DNA of 64,000 nucleotides from CAZDBA01 sp965224765 (GCA_965224765.1 CBDDAC010000032.1:8523-72522); one strand, 5' to 3'; shown: positions 26,517 to 34,723, counted from the stretch's first letter. Notes: generated by a model not told the origin, from the sequence alone. Numbers and translations: made by a program.

Positions 26517-26765
26517 CTATTTGTTCTGCTGGGATGCTTCGACTTCGTTGATCGCTGCATCAACTTCCGAAAACACTGTTTCCTCGTCGCACGATTCGCC
26601 GCGGTCCAGTTGGTCAATTCCGACTTGCATTTCGCTTCGCAGTTTCTCACGGCTCATTAACAATCGAATACCGTCCACAACTGCCGCTTCTTCGGTTTGG
26701 TACTTCCCTTGGGCTACCAACCCTTTTACGAAATCGTTGGCTTCGACGGGTAGATTTAGATTCAT
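26517..26765 (-). CDS. ParD-type antitoxin
   Basis: 82 aa. The N-terminus MNLNLPVEANDFVKGLVAQGKYQTEEAAVVDGIRLL is a ribbon-helix-helix DNA-binding domain. The acidic C-terminus is the likely toxin-binding tail. A GGAG ribosome-binding site precedes the ATG. ParD-type proteins bind the toxin and repress their own operon. Confidence 0.85.
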   Translation of the reverse strand: MNLNLPVEANDFVKGLVAQGKYQTEEAAVVDGIRLLMSREKLRSEMQVGIDQLDRGESCDEETVFSEVDAAINEVEASQQNK

Positions 26766-26791
26766 AGTTTTTCTCCACTGCCACCGGGGCA

Positions 26792-26848
26792 GACAACATG
26801 GTTTTGCCGCAAGGTTCTTCCATTATAGGCGACGCGGGCTGGCATTGG
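26792..26848 (+). repeat. attC-like site, left arm (R'' AGACAAC)
   Basis: Contains AACATGGTTTTGCCGCAAGG followed by GGCGACGCGGGCTGGCATTGGTAG. The same order of motifs occurs in the better preserved site at 27299 and in 27855-28129. No right arm is visible, so this site is truncated. Confidence 0.5.
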
Positions 26849-26851
26849 TAG

Positions 26852-27130
26852 AATCGCCTCAAACGCCACGTTTTCCGCTTCGATTGGTGTGGTGGGCGGA
26901 TTCACGACCTCGACGAACAGTACCCGGAATTCTTTCCTAATAACAGAACCCACCGCCCGCCAGAGCCGAATGTTCGGCGCCACTTGTGGGAAATCCCAGA
27001 GGCTCCCAAAATCATCAAAACAAACCACCTGAACATGATGATTGACCGTCACGAGGCTCACGCGCAAACGCACCTCGATAAGGCTGCGTTTTACCGTGAT
27101 GCCCTAAAGAAGGTCGAACCGGAATCGTAG
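26852..27130 (+). pseudogene. Remnant cassette gene, start missing
   Basis: An open frame with no start codon at its head (NRLKRHVFRFDWCGGRIHD...) that ends ...AAFYRDALKKVEPES at 27130. The protein-like composition and position between two attC-like arms suggest the 3' part of a cassette gene. The family is not recognised. Confidence 0.4.
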
Positions 27131-27140
27131 GTGCCGGGAC

Positions 27141-27185
27141 GTTCAACATGGTTTTTACGCAGAGGCCCTTCAGGCACACCCTCGC
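27141..27185 (+). repeat. attC-like site, left arm (R'' GTTCAAC)
   Basis: GTTCAACATGGTTTTTACGC followed by a small hairpin (GGCCCTTCAGGC). It matches the arm at 49746 (GTTTAACATGGTTTTTACGC with GCCCCTTCGGGG) almost base for base. No right arm identified. Confidence 0.5.
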
Positions 27186-27298
27186 TCTTTGTTCAAGCCG
27201 CGATCCTTTGGTAAGATGTTCTTGACACTTACATCGTTCGCTTCGGCGCGGACGGCCTGAACCACGATGGATTGGTTCGCGTTCCATTGCGCGTCGTC

Positions 27299-27418
27299 GC
27301 ACAACATGTTTTTTTCGCAAGGTCGCGCAGTCGCTGTTTGGCGGCGGGAGTTGGCTTTGGTAGTTCAATGTCGTTCTCTTCGGTGAGAACGGCGACGTAA
27401 AAAAACCTTTCGTTGGGC
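27299..27418 (+). repeat. attC-like recombination site (complete, 120 bp)
   Basis: R'' GCACAAC at 27299-27305 and R' GTTGGGC at 27412-27418 are complementary at 6 of 7 positions, and flanking GTC/GAC extends the pairing. Inside, TTTTTTTCGC on the left pairs with GACGTAAAAAAACC on the right. The R' fits GTTRRRY and a cassette gene starts 12 bp after it. No integrase gene is in the window, so this would be a cassette cluster without integrase. Confidence 0.65.
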
Positions 27419-27429
27419 GACCTACCGAA

Positions 27430-27777
27430 ATGGAATTCTCAGGAATTGAATCGTTCGTCGACGAATGCGAATCATCTGGCAGCGATGAAATTGGCTTCTG
27501 CGACCAGCACTCGTTCAGTGGCGAGAACATGGCTGATGCCGCGCCCGGTGGTTACCTGAATCCGTTCGGCTACTTCGTGATCGGCACTACGATTGGCGGC
27601 AACACTATTGTCATCAGCGATTCAGACCCGCGTGTCCTGTTCGCCGACCACACATGGTATGGCGATAACGACATCAACTACCAAGATCATGCTGGCGATG
27701 GAAAATGGCACGAGCTCAGAACGCTCACCCTTGCACTATCGAAAATGTTCAACGTTCTCTATATCAACTTGCAATAA
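27430..27777 (+). CDS. Cassette-encoded hypothetical protein, SUKH (SMI1/KNR4)-like
   Basis: 115 aa, starting 12 bp after an attC R' core as expected for a cassette gene. The central part (LNPFGYFVIGTTIGGNTIVISDSDPRVLFADH) resembles the SUKH/SMI1-KNR4 fold pattern, in which a glycine-rich loop is followed by strands ending in a D-H. SUKH proteins are often immunity proteins against polymorphic toxins. The assignment is tentative; I see no toxin next to it. Confidence 0.5.
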   Translation: MEFSGIESFVDECESSGSDEIGFCDQHSFSGENMADAAPGGYLNPFGYFVIGTTIGGNTIVISDSDPRVLFADHTWYGDNDINYQDHAGDGKWHELRTLTLALSKMFNVLYINLQ

Positions 27778-27854
27778 GTCGCGGTGACTTTCTGGCGCGC
27801 ATAAAAAACGGAACAATTGACCGCGAAATTGATGCGATCGACTAGGTTCCGGTC

Positions 27855-28129
27855 GCACAACATGGTTTTTACGGAGTAAATTGGCACTGTTTTATTAACG
27901 AGCGGGTGTGACTCCTGCCCGGGTAATCGTAAGCCGCGAGCCCAATATCGTTGGGGGCAGGGACACAGGGAAACGATCAACGCCTAAGCCAAACGATCCC
28001 AATCTACTCGCCCAAGGTCGCTGCGCGATCGCCTTCGCTGTTTGGCGACGGGCGTTGGTGTTGGTAGAATCTTTCGTAATTCGATGTCGTTCTCTTCGGT
28101 GGAGTTCGGCGACGTAAAAACCTCATGTT
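27855..28129 (+). repeat. attC-like site interrupted on the left arm and cut on the right by the prophage
   Basis: It starts with R'' GCACAACATGGTTTTTACGG (27855). After about 140 bp of unrelated sequence it continues with AAGGTCGC...TTGGCGACGGGC and TTCTCTTCGGTG...GGCGACGTAAAAACC, homologous to the site at 27299. It ends at ACCTCATGTT (28120-28129). The expected R' core is absent here but present at 49176 beyond the prophage. Confidence 0.6.
28120..28129 (+). other. Candidate prophage attL core
   Basis: ACCTCATGTT, repeated directly at 49169-49178. The left side continues an attC right arm (GACGTAAAAACC...). The integrase gene lies 280 bp inside, as is usual. Confidence 0.65.
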
Positions 28130-28350
28130 TTAATCTACTTGCTATTTCCTTCGAGATTTGTAAGCTTTCTTCATCGGTTGCAACTTTCGGTTGCAAACTT
28201 TCAAAACAGCCTTTTGTTTTGAAAAGCGATTTGAGATAATGACCGAACGCAAACACAAGTAATTTCCATCTACAGTTCCAAAGTGTTTATAGCCACTTGG
28301 GACAATCACCTACAGCAATAGGCGCAAGGTCAAGTCGTACCTACATGCAT

Positions 28351-28385
28351 AAAAAAAGCTGCACGGAGTTATAGCCCCGTACAGC
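28351..28385 (-). terminator. Rho-independent terminator (minus strand)
   Basis: A hairpin GCTGCACGG / CCGTACAGC at 28358-28385, followed on the minus strand by seven T. It would stop minus-strand transcripts before they leave the prophage toward the cassettes. Confidence 0.6.
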
Positions 28386-28406
28386 CAAGTAATTTCCTTA
28401 GTCGCC

Positions 28407-29618
28407 ATGCAGGCGAAAGAAACTTACAAACACATTTGTATTCTTTCATCTGCTTGGCTTTCTTTCAAGTTCTTTAAGAAAGCATTTTTACAGATGAATA
28501 AGAATATCCCTACATATCGCCAAGGCTGGATCACTAAAGCAGGCAAGAAAAAGCAAGGATTTTGGCGAATTCGCCACAATGGCAGATATGTGTCTTTAAC
28601 TAAATTTGGATCACCAGCAACCAACAAAAATAAAGCTGACAGGGCTTCTGCAATGGCTGCTGCTGCCAAGTTTCTTAATCAATCGCCTACTGAGATCAAA
28701 GACGATAGATTGACGGTAGGCGACGTTATAGGCGTCTATCAGGTTAAACACCTTGTGACACTTCCCAAAGCAACACAGGGGAACTTTAGCGGCATCATTG
28801 ATCACTTCCTAAACGGCATTGCAGCCGACAACAAAAGCGGATTGAAGCCTTTCAAAGGTGTTGGCTCGATGCCATTTGATCAGTTGACGATTGATCACAT
28901 TGACACCTTTTGTGATTGTCATAAATGGGAAGCTGGCGGATTGGCAAATGGGCTGAAGATCCTACGTGCTTCGATGAACTATGCCACCAAGCAGGTTGGC
29001 GGAAAGATCATTACTGACCATCCGTTAAAGGGATGCACGATTGAGAATCCAGCAGGCAGAACAGAAACATTCTCACCAGAGCCTATCAAGTTGATTTTGG
29101 AAAACAGTAGTCCTGAATTTGGCTTGATCTTTCAAGCATTATTGGAAACAGGAGCAAGACCTAGCGAGCTTTGCAAGTTGACTGCCAATCATGTGAAGAT
29201 CAAAAGCGGTTTGCTTTACTGGCAGTTGAATTCCACTGAATGGAAGTGTGGCAAGCGATCAGGAAAGATACGTGTCATTTGTCCTACGCAAAAATGGCAG
29301 GATCATTCTGAAACGATTGAATCAGGTCACCTATTTTTGAATTCATCTGGCACACCATGGAATGCCAATTCAATCAGCCGTTACTTTCTTCGATTGAAGG
29401 AAAGGTTGAATCTGAATAGTGATTTGGTCGTCTACTGTGCTCGACATACTTTCATCACACGAGCATTGAAAAAAGGATTGTCAATCAAACTGGTTGCCGA
29501 CTATTGTGGAACTTCTGCAAGGCAAATCGAAAAAACATATTCACACTTGCTTGTTGAGATTGAAACGTTGAATCAGGTGGCAGTGATTGCCAACAGCGAA
29601 GAAAAGGTGACAGTATGA
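28407..29618 (+). CDS. int: Tyrosine-family phage integrase
   Basis: 403 aa from ATG 28407, or 374 aa from ATG 28494. An N-terminal arm-binding region is followed by a core-binding domain with the SAM-like pattern and a catalytic domain: TGARPSELCKL (Arg I), YCARHTFITRAL (His-x-x-Arg) and KTYSHLL (Tyr nucleophile). It catalyses integration and excision at the flanking att sites, which appear to lie within an attC of the cassette array. Its stop overlaps the start of the excisionase-like gene (ATGA). Confidence 0.93.
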   Translation: MQAKETYKHICILSSAWLSFKFFKKAFLQMNKNIPTYRQGWITKAGKKKQGFWRIRHNGRYVSLTKFGSPATNKNKADRASAMAAAAKFLNQSPTEIKDDRLTVGDVIGVYQVKHLVTLPKATQGNFSGIIDHFLNGIAADNKSGLKPFKGVGSMPFDQLTIDHIDTFCDCHKWEAGGLANGLKILRASMNYATKQVGGKIITDHPLKGCTIENPAGRTETFSPEPIKLILENSSPEFGLIFQALLETGARPSELCKLTANHVKIKSGLLYWQLNSTEWKCGKRSGKIRVICPTQKWQDHSETIESGHLFLNSSGTPWNANSISRYFLRLKERLNLNSDLVVYCARHTFITRALKKGLSIKLVADYCGTSARQIEKTYSHLLVEIETLNQVAVIANSEEKVTV

Positions 29619-29878
29619 GTGATGACAACGAATGGCTATTTGAGGGACTGCCTAAATTCGAGCCAACAGGAAAGTTGATTCAACTTACTTTACATGGCAT
29701 TGATGATAAACCACCAAGCAGAATGACCATTGGTCAAGCTGCAAGTTATCTTGGTTTGTCGATCAAGGTGGTTCGCCAGAATGTTCCATGTAGGACAACA
29801 CGAGGTGGGCACAGGCGATTCATTAAAAGTGATTTGGATAGGTGGTTGGAAATTCAACAAGTGAAGGTGGTTAAATAG
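29615..29878 (+). CDS. Excisionase-like small DNA-binding protein
   Basis: 87 aa with a MerR/HTH_17-like winged helix: RMTIGQAASYLGLSIKVVRQNVPCRTTRGGHRRFIKSDLDRWLE. It is coupled to the integrase by a 4-bp overlap. This arrangement suggests a recombination directionality factor, though a transcriptional role is possible. Confidence 0.75.
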   Translation: MSDDNEWLFEGLPKFEPTGKLIQLTLHGIDDKPPSRMTIGQAASYLGLSIKVVRQNVPCRTTRGGHRRFIKSDLDRWLEIQQVKVVK

Positions 29879-29895
29879 CACCCCATTGCATCATC

Positions 29896-29929
29896 AAGTG
29901 GAGCCACCTTTTGCGAGGTGGCTCCACTT
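29896..29929. terminator. Bidirectional terminator
   Basis: A 13-bp perfect hairpin AAGTGGAGCCACC / GGTGGCTCCACTT between the convergent excisionase and HNH genes. The HNH stop codon lies in its right arm. T-rich on the plus side (TTATT). Confidence 0.75.
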
Positions 29930-30290
29930 ATTGCAGGTCTGCACTGCCACCAATTGCAATTCCACCAGTTGGCGTTACACGTCGAAAAATTAAGTCGGTG
30001 ATTTCCCAAATTGATTTGCTGCCGCCTCTTAAATGAACCGATGCGTGGCAGTCAGAACAAAGTGGAATGATTTGATTGTTTTCGTAACAATCCCAGCAAT
30101 CCAAATGTGGATGGTCTGGATTTGAATAGGCGACATGATGACAAACCAAAGGTTGATCAAAGACACCACAGAAGTAACATCTGTTCCCATGAATCTTGAA
30201 AACTTCAACTCTCACCTGTTGCCATCGTTCACTTTCGAGGAAGTGGCGATACATTTGTTTTCTTGTGATGATTGGATATTGGCTTTTCAA
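29928..30290 (-). CDS. HNH endonuclease-like protein
   Basis: 120 aa. A zinc-binding HNH pattern is visible: C-x2-C (RCYFCG), VCHHVAYSN with the catalytic HH, PLCSDCH with C-x2-C-H, and HASVHLRGG. It is transcribed opposite to the rest of the phage. Probably a homing or accessory endonuclease, or an early-region nuclease. Confidence 0.8.
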   Translation of the reverse strand: MKSQYPIITRKQMYRHFLESERWQQVRVEVFKIHGNRCYFCGVFDQPLVCHHVAYSNPDHPHLDCWDCYENNQIIPLCSDCHASVHLRGGSKSIWEITDLIFRRVTPTGGIAIGGSADLQ

Positions 30291-30327
30291 ATTCCTTTCC
30301 TTGCACGGTTTTTTGCTGGCTACTAAT

Positions 30328-30361
30328 TGGAGTCAAAGAGGTGAGCAATCACCTGACTCCG
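30328..30361. terminator. Hairpin between HNH gene and small minus-strand gene
   Basis: GGAGTC-(AAAG bulge)-AGGTGA-GCAA-TCACCT-GACTCC, flanked by two copies of CTACTAATTGG. It lacks a clear T-run, so it may be a terminator or a protein-binding site. Confidence 0.4.
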
Positions 30362-30370
30362 AATTATCTA

Positions 30371-30526
30371 CTAATTGGTTCGCTTGCTATTAGCGGACTG
30401 TCTTTTTGACTGCAACACATTGGTTGCCGTCTCTTTTGATTCCTGATCCTTGATTCGTTTTAACAACTTTCGTTGTTGTTCGGTCTCACGTTTCAGGATT
30501 CGCAAAAAGTTTATTTCTCGTTCCAT
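30371..30526 (-). CDS. Small coiled-coil hypothetical phage protein
   Basis: 51 aa from ATG 30526 (MEREINFLRILKRETEQQ...). Highly charged, with heptad-like Leu/Ile spacing. An ATG at 30580 would extend it through promoter-like sequence. Divergent from the HTH gene at 30626. Possibly an early regulator; family not recognised. Confidence 0.45.
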   Translation of the reverse strand: MEREINFLRILKRETEQQRKLLKRIKDQESKETATNVLQSKRQSANSKRTN

Positions 30527-30592
30527 GTTTTTATTTATGGGTGGGCGTAACTTTTTGGACCAAAAAAATATTTTACGCAAGAAAAAAAGTGC

Positions 30593-30608
30593 GTAGTTAC
30601 TTAACTAC
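30593..30608. promoter_or_regulatory. Palindromic operator candidate
   Basis: GTAGTTACTTAACTAC, a near-perfect dyad in the intergenic space between divergent small genes, 18 bp ahead of the HTH gene start. A strong AGGAGG ribosome-binding site follows. It may be the operator for the HTH protein. Confidence 0.4.
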
Positions 30609-30625
30609 AGCAGGAGGATTCAAAA

Positions 30626-30853
30626 ATGAAAATTGAATACAAAAAAACGATGAGACAAAACGAAGGCTTGTACACGGTAACCGACGTTGCCGAAAGATTT
30701 GGTTGCACTTACCGAAAACTTGGTTATTTGATTTCGATTGGTTTTATTCCAGAGCCAAGGCGAAGGTGGAAGAATCCAAAACGAAAATTTTACAACGAGG
30801 AAGATATTGAATTGATCAGAGACAAGTTGCAGATTGAGGAAGCCTGCAATTAG
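30626..30853 (+). CDS. MerR/HTH_17-type small DNA-binding protein
   Basis: 75 aa with LYTVTDVAERFGCTYRKLGYLI as helix-turn-helix and a wing ending KFYNEEDIELI. AGGAGG lies 8 bp before the ATG. It is the first gene of the rightward replication/morphogenesis run and is the only candidate I see for a phage regulator besides the excisionase-like protein. Confidence 0.75.
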   Translation: MKIEYKKTMRQNEGLYTVTDVAERFGCTYRKLGYLISIGFIPEPRRRWKNPKRKFYNEEDIELIRDKLQIEEACN

Positions 30854-30863
30854 TGCATAAAAA

Positions 30864-30894
30864 AGCCTCTGTTAGTTCGTATCTAACAGAGGCT
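30864..30894. terminator. Terminator-like hairpin
   Basis: AGCCTCTGTTAG / CTAACAGAGGCT, a 12-bp perfect stem, directly after the HTH gene. An A-run on its left would be the T-run for the minus strand. Confidence 0.6.
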
Positions 30895-30973
30895 TCACAC
30901 AAGATCTATTTTGATTCGGTAACCAGCCAAAACCAAAAACAGTTTGAAATTCATTGAAGGAGAAAAGCAAACC

Positions 30974-31942
30974 ATGCAAAGTATTATAGTGGATCCAACA
31001 CTAAAAGCGCAAGACCATTTTCAATATTTGAAACAACTATCTGAATCAGGTTTCATTCTGATTCCATGCTCGCCTAACAGCCCAAAGCAGCCAACGATTA
31101 GAGATTGGGCAAATACCGACCATCAAAGTTGGTATCAAATAAGTTCTGCATTTTCGCCACACTACACGAAACCAGTGTCACTGCTGATACGTGGCTTCAA
31201 AGTGCTCGATTTTGAAGGTCGAGGTGCAGACCTGATAAAGCAGATCAACAATTCTGGATGGTCATCGAATGCCAAACAACTGGTTCGACGAATGCCAGTA
31301 ATCAAAACGCCATCTGGCGGCTATCACGCATACTATCGCTGTGACAGTGATCAAAGCAGCCAAGCACTATCGAAAAATGCAAATGGCGAACTGCTTGTTG
31401 AATTACTGGCGACCATGAAGGTCTCAATTCCACCTACACCCAACTACAAACATGTTGGTGGATCACTTTTTGACATCCCAACAATCAGCGCATCATTGGA
31501 AGCAAACATCTTGTTTCAACTCAGGCAATTCAACGAATGGGAGAAACCAGCAGCGCCAATTGATGATGAAGACATTCCAGACAAAACGACTTACAGAACC
31601 GAATATCAAGACGAATACGAATTGGGGCTTGATTTCAATGACTACGTTTTGAGCCTGAAAGTTGGCGACCGATTCAACCTGACTCAATCATGGGAGTTTC
31701 TGACACGAGCGGGTTGGGATGAACTGAAAAAAGGACACTGGCGAAAACCACACAGTTACAAACGACAACACCAAGCAACCACCAATGAAACGAGCTTCTA
31801 TTGCTTCTCAACTTCTGCACCTCCGTTTGATGCTGATAGTTGTTACAGCAAATTTGCTGCATGGACACACCTATTTTTTGGTGGTGATTTCAAACTGGCG
31901 GCAAGAACAACACAAGATTATTTTGACTTAGGATGGATTTAA
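30974..31942 (+). CDS. Primase-polymerase (prim-pol) domain replication protein
   Basis: About 322 aa from ATG 30974, chosen because AAGGAG lies 12 bp upstream; ATG 30944 lacks one. The bifunctional primase/polymerase N-terminal motifs are present: SESGFILIPCSPNSPKQPTI..W, VLDFEG (a metal-binding acidic motif, DxE) and KTPSGGYHAYYR (SGGxH). It initiates phage DNA synthesis together with the following helicase, whose gene overlaps by 10 bp. In many phages the two are fused. Confidence 0.8.
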   Translation: MQSIIVDPTLKAQDHFQYLKQLSESGFILIPCSPNSPKQPTIRDWANTDHQSWYQISSAFSPHYTKPVSLLIRGFKVLDFEGRGADLIKQINNSGWSSNAKQLVRRMPVIKTPSGGYHAYYRCDSDQSSQALSKNANGELLVELLATMKVSIPPTPNYKHVGGSLFDIPTISASLEANILFQLRQFNEWEKPAAPIDDEDIPDKTTYRTEYQDEYELGLDFNDYVLSLKVGDRFNLTQSWEFLTRAGWDELKKGHWRKPHSYKRQHQATTNETSFYCFSTSAPPFDADSCYSKFAAWTHLFFGGDFKLAARTTQDYFDLGWI

Positions 31943-33312
31943 CCATGGAAGATTTTATTACACCAGATTTCACAACATCGAACCGAATTTTAGACACCAA
32001 GCCAAAAAAGAAGAAAGCACCATCATATTTTGATGTGGCGAAGAACTTCATCAAAGCAAAAGGTGATTTGTATTTTTACCTCGATGAATTTTGGATTCAC
32101 ACAGGGAAGTTTTACAAGGTTGCTACTCGCAACTCGATCAATTCAAAAGTGCGAAAATATCTAATCAAAAACAATATCCCGCATGGTGATAGTTTTCATC
32201 GTAACGTTGTTAACGTCCTGCGTGACGTTTGCTATATCGAAGAAGCCAAGTTGCCAAAAAATCCATTGATGTATTTTCAAAATTGCATTTTGGATTTGAA
32301 AACAGGCGAAACACTAGAGTACAGCACGACGATTTTCAACACATACGTCCTGCCATACGATTACGATCCAGACGCAATTTGCAAACGCTGGATCAAGTTC
32401 CTGAATGAAGTGTATGAGAATGATCAAGAGCGTATCGACTTACTACAAGAATGGTTTGGCTACTGCTTATCGTCGGATACAAGATTTGAAAAGTTCTTGA
32501 TACAGGTTGGGTATGGCGGCAGTGGTAAAGGTACGATTGATAAAGTGCAGCAAGCATTGATTGGATTGGAAAATTGTGCAGCGTCCACCATGGGCAACCT
32601 TGAGGGTGGTTTCAGGCTCACTAACTTGATTGGCAAACAGTTGACGACGATTTCGGAAACTGATGATTTCGCTGAATCCAGAGGGAAGCGAAAAATCATG
32701 GCAACACTGAAAGCGATAACTGGTAATGATTTGGTTTCCATTGATCGAAAAAACAAAGATATGATTGATGTGTTTTTGCCAACGAAGGTCAAGTTGCTAT
32801 CAAATGAAACGCCATGTTTTCCAGACAACAGCGGTGCGATTCACAGGCGGTTAATGATCCTCAATCACAACGCATGTTTTAGTGGGAAGCCTGATATCAA
32901 TTTGAAGGACAAATTGATGGAAGAACTATCTGGGATCGCCATTTGGGCAATCGAGGGATATCGCCGATTGAATCAGAACATGGAATTCACTGTTCCTGCA
33001 TTGTCGAAACAATCGTGTGATGAAATCAGATTGGAGAGTTCACCAGTGTTGAAATTCCTAAAAGAAAATTGCCTAGTTCACGAGTCATTGGCAGAAGGTG
33101 ACACGTTTGAAATGACCACTGATCACGTTGAAATTGAGAAAAGCCATTTGCGAGATATATTTGTTGAGTGGTCAGTTGTTGAGGGTCACCACTGGCGTGG
33201 CAGTGGTTGGTTTGGGAAGGCGCTAAAATCTGCCCTGCCAAAACTGACCAACGCAAGACCAAGAGTTGGCGGTAAGAGAGTACAAATGTACGTCGGTATT
33301 AAACTCATCTGA
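31933..33312 (+). CDS. Phage/plasmid primase P4-type SF3 helicase
   Basis: 459 aa. It has the D5_N-like N-terminal region followed by a superfamily 3 helicase: Walker A GYGGSGKGT, Walker B region QLTTISETDD, sensor-like VKLLSNETPCFPDNSGAIHRRL (motif C with Asn) and a winged C-terminal domain. It forms the hexameric replicative helicase for the phage. The iteron-like cluster directly downstream is the likely origin. Confidence 0.88.
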   Translation: MDLTMEDFITPDFTTSNRILDTKPKKKKAPSYFDVAKNFIKAKGDLYFYLDEFWIHTGKFYKVATRNSINSKVRKYLIKNNIPHGDSFHRNVVNVLRDVCYIEEAKLPKNPLMYFQNCILDLKTGETLEYSTTIFNTYVLPYDYDPDAICKRWIKFLNEVYENDQERIDLLQEWFGYCLSSDTRFEKFLIQVGYGGSGKGTIDKVQQALIGLENCAASTMGNLEGGFRLTNLIGKQLTTISETDDFAESRGKRKIMATLKAITGNDLVSIDRKNKDMIDVFLPTKVKLLSNETPCFPDNSGAIHRRLMILNHNACFSGKPDINLKDKLMEELSGIAIWAIEGYRRLNQNMEFTVPALSKQSCDEIRLESSPVLKFLKENCLVHESLAEGDTFEMTTDHVEIEKSHLRDIFVEWSVVEGHHWRGSGWFGKALKSALPKLTNARPRVGGKRVQMYVGIKLI

Positions 33313-33320
33313 TTTTGATT

Positions 33321-33577
33321 GGACAGGGGTGGACAGGGCAGTTGCGATTGGACAGAGCAGTTTTTAAGCGATCCTTAATAACTTATGATCTTTGTTTTGC
33401 ATTTTGCCCTGACTGCCTTGACCAGTAGATTTCTAAAATGTCGCTTTTTTACGTCTTGGTCAGGGTAGTCATTGTAGTCAAGGTATAAATAGGTGTGAGG
33501 GTTTTTGAAAGTAGGAAAGAAAGTATATGTAAATGCAAACTGTGTTAGTGTCCTGACTGCCCTGACCACCTTGACTG
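33321..33577. other. Candidate replication origin with iterons
   Basis: Three GGACAG(G/A)G units lie at 33321-33356. Then come TGCCCTGACTGCCTTGACCA (33405), its inverted counterpart CTTGGTCAGGGTAGTC...GTAGTCAAGG (33455) and CCTGACTGCCCTGACCACC with TTGACTG (33551). TGAC recurs at 9-10 bp spacing, and AT-rich DNA lies between the blocks. The position after the P4-type helicase matches the layout of P4-like replicons. No gene is supported between 33313 and 33969. Confidence 0.55.
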
Positions 33578-33694
33578 TGCTTTCACTGTCTTTCTAAATT
33601 CAACACCTTGACGACTTCCCAAGCCGAAGAAATTCCAGCCGCCAACACTACAATACTGTGTCTGTTCTTTCTCGACTTTGAACAGATCTTGACT

Positions 33695-33728
33695 AAGCCT
33701 GTTGGAATGATCGCCAACAGGCTTTTTT
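33695..33728 (+). terminator. Rho-independent terminator
   Basis: AAGCCTGTTGG / CCAACAGGCTT followed by TTTT. It ends the replication-gene transcript downstream of the iterons. Confidence 0.8.
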
Positions 33729-33969
33729 GCATGTTCTCGGCAAATGAACAATCAAATATGACACTGCTTGCATCTAAGTTCGTTAATGCGATAGCTAATT
33801 GCAGCATTGAACAATTTGTAACAAATTTCAATTTTGTTCTTGCTTTTGAAATGACACTGGCTAGACAAGTCCGTCAATCCTGAAGGTGTCGAAACACTGT
33901 TAAGAACTACTACTGTGACGTTTAATGTGCCGCCTGAACAAGAAGGGATGTAGTCATTGCATCGTTGTT

Positions 33970-34662
33970 ATGAAAACAATTTGTTTAAATATCGTAGTGG
34001 CACTGTCCACTTTAACTAATTCAGTTTGTTATTCGCAGGAAAGATCATTGCCAGATCAACTAAGAGAATTTAATCAGTTATTGAGTGATGAGGTCGTGCG
34101 CTGGGATCTTGAACTTAGCGACGAGCAAGCGGAAAAGCTAAAGTCGCTTACCAACAAGTCTCAGCAAGAATTCAGCAAGCTTGCCAATGACCGTCACCAA
34201 GTAATGATTGGCAAAGCTACTTCGGAAGAGAAGAAAATTGTGGAAGAAAAACTGAAGGAAGCTTATGAGAGTGCATTTGCTGATATTAAGTCCGTCTTGC
34301 TGCCGCATCAAGTCGAAAGGATTGGTCAACTCAAGATTCAGTCCAAGATCAATTCGCTTAAGGACACGAGTTTTGGCGTCCTCGACTTGGTTGAAGAAAT
34401 GGATTTAACTAGTGATCAAGTTCGCAAATTGAAGGAATTCAGGAAGCAAACAGATAAGGAATTTGCACATTTCTTGCTGAAGAAGCGCCGAGAAATCAGC
34501 GAGAAACGAAGTGAGATGAAAACGAAGCTTCTCGCAAAGCTGAGTGTTGAACAAAGGAGTTCCTACGAGAAACTCGTTGGTCAAGAATTGCTTAGGTCAC
34601 TGACTGTTGCTCATTGGTTTACTTCCGTTGACTATGTTGAACGCCTTCAGAAGAAAGACTAG
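33970..34662 (+). CDS. Secreted helical protein, probable phage-carried accessory gene
   Basis: 230 aa from ATG 33970 with a signal peptide (MKTICLNIVVALSTLTNSVCYSQ). The mature part is almost all charged helix with repeated L-x-x-Q-x-x-K-L motifs (LSDEQAEKLKSLTNKS, LTSDQVRKLKEFRKQ), loosely like periplasmic Spy/LTXXQ proteins and similar planctomycete secreted proteins. It is flanked by terminators on both sides, so it is its own transcription unit, typical of a moron. It may change host envelope behaviour; function unknown. Confidence 0.65.
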   Translation: MKTICLNIVVALSTLTNSVCYSQERSLPDQLREFNQLLSDEVVRWDLELSDEQAEKLKSLTNKSQQEFSKLANDRHQVMIGKATSEEKKIVEEKLKEAYESAFADIKSVLLPHQVERIGQLKIQSKINSLKDTSFGVLDLVEEMDLTSDQVRKLKEFRKQTDKEFAHFLLKKRREISEKRSEMKTKLLAKLSVEQRSSYEKLVGQELLRSLTVAHWFTSVDYVERLQKKD

Positions 34663-34689
34663 GTTGCTGTTTTTACGCTCACGATTCGA

Positions 34690-34723
34690 GCCTGCTTTGA
34701 GTAAATCAAAGCAGGCTTTTTTT
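34690..34723 (+). terminator. Rho-independent terminator
   Basis: GCCTGCTTTGA / TCAAAGCAGGC followed by seven T, just after the secreted-protein gene. Confidence 0.85.

Noticed and set aside
33608..33883. 91-aa plus-strand frame
   Set aside because: It runs through a strong rho-independent terminator (33695-33728) and has no protein-like features.
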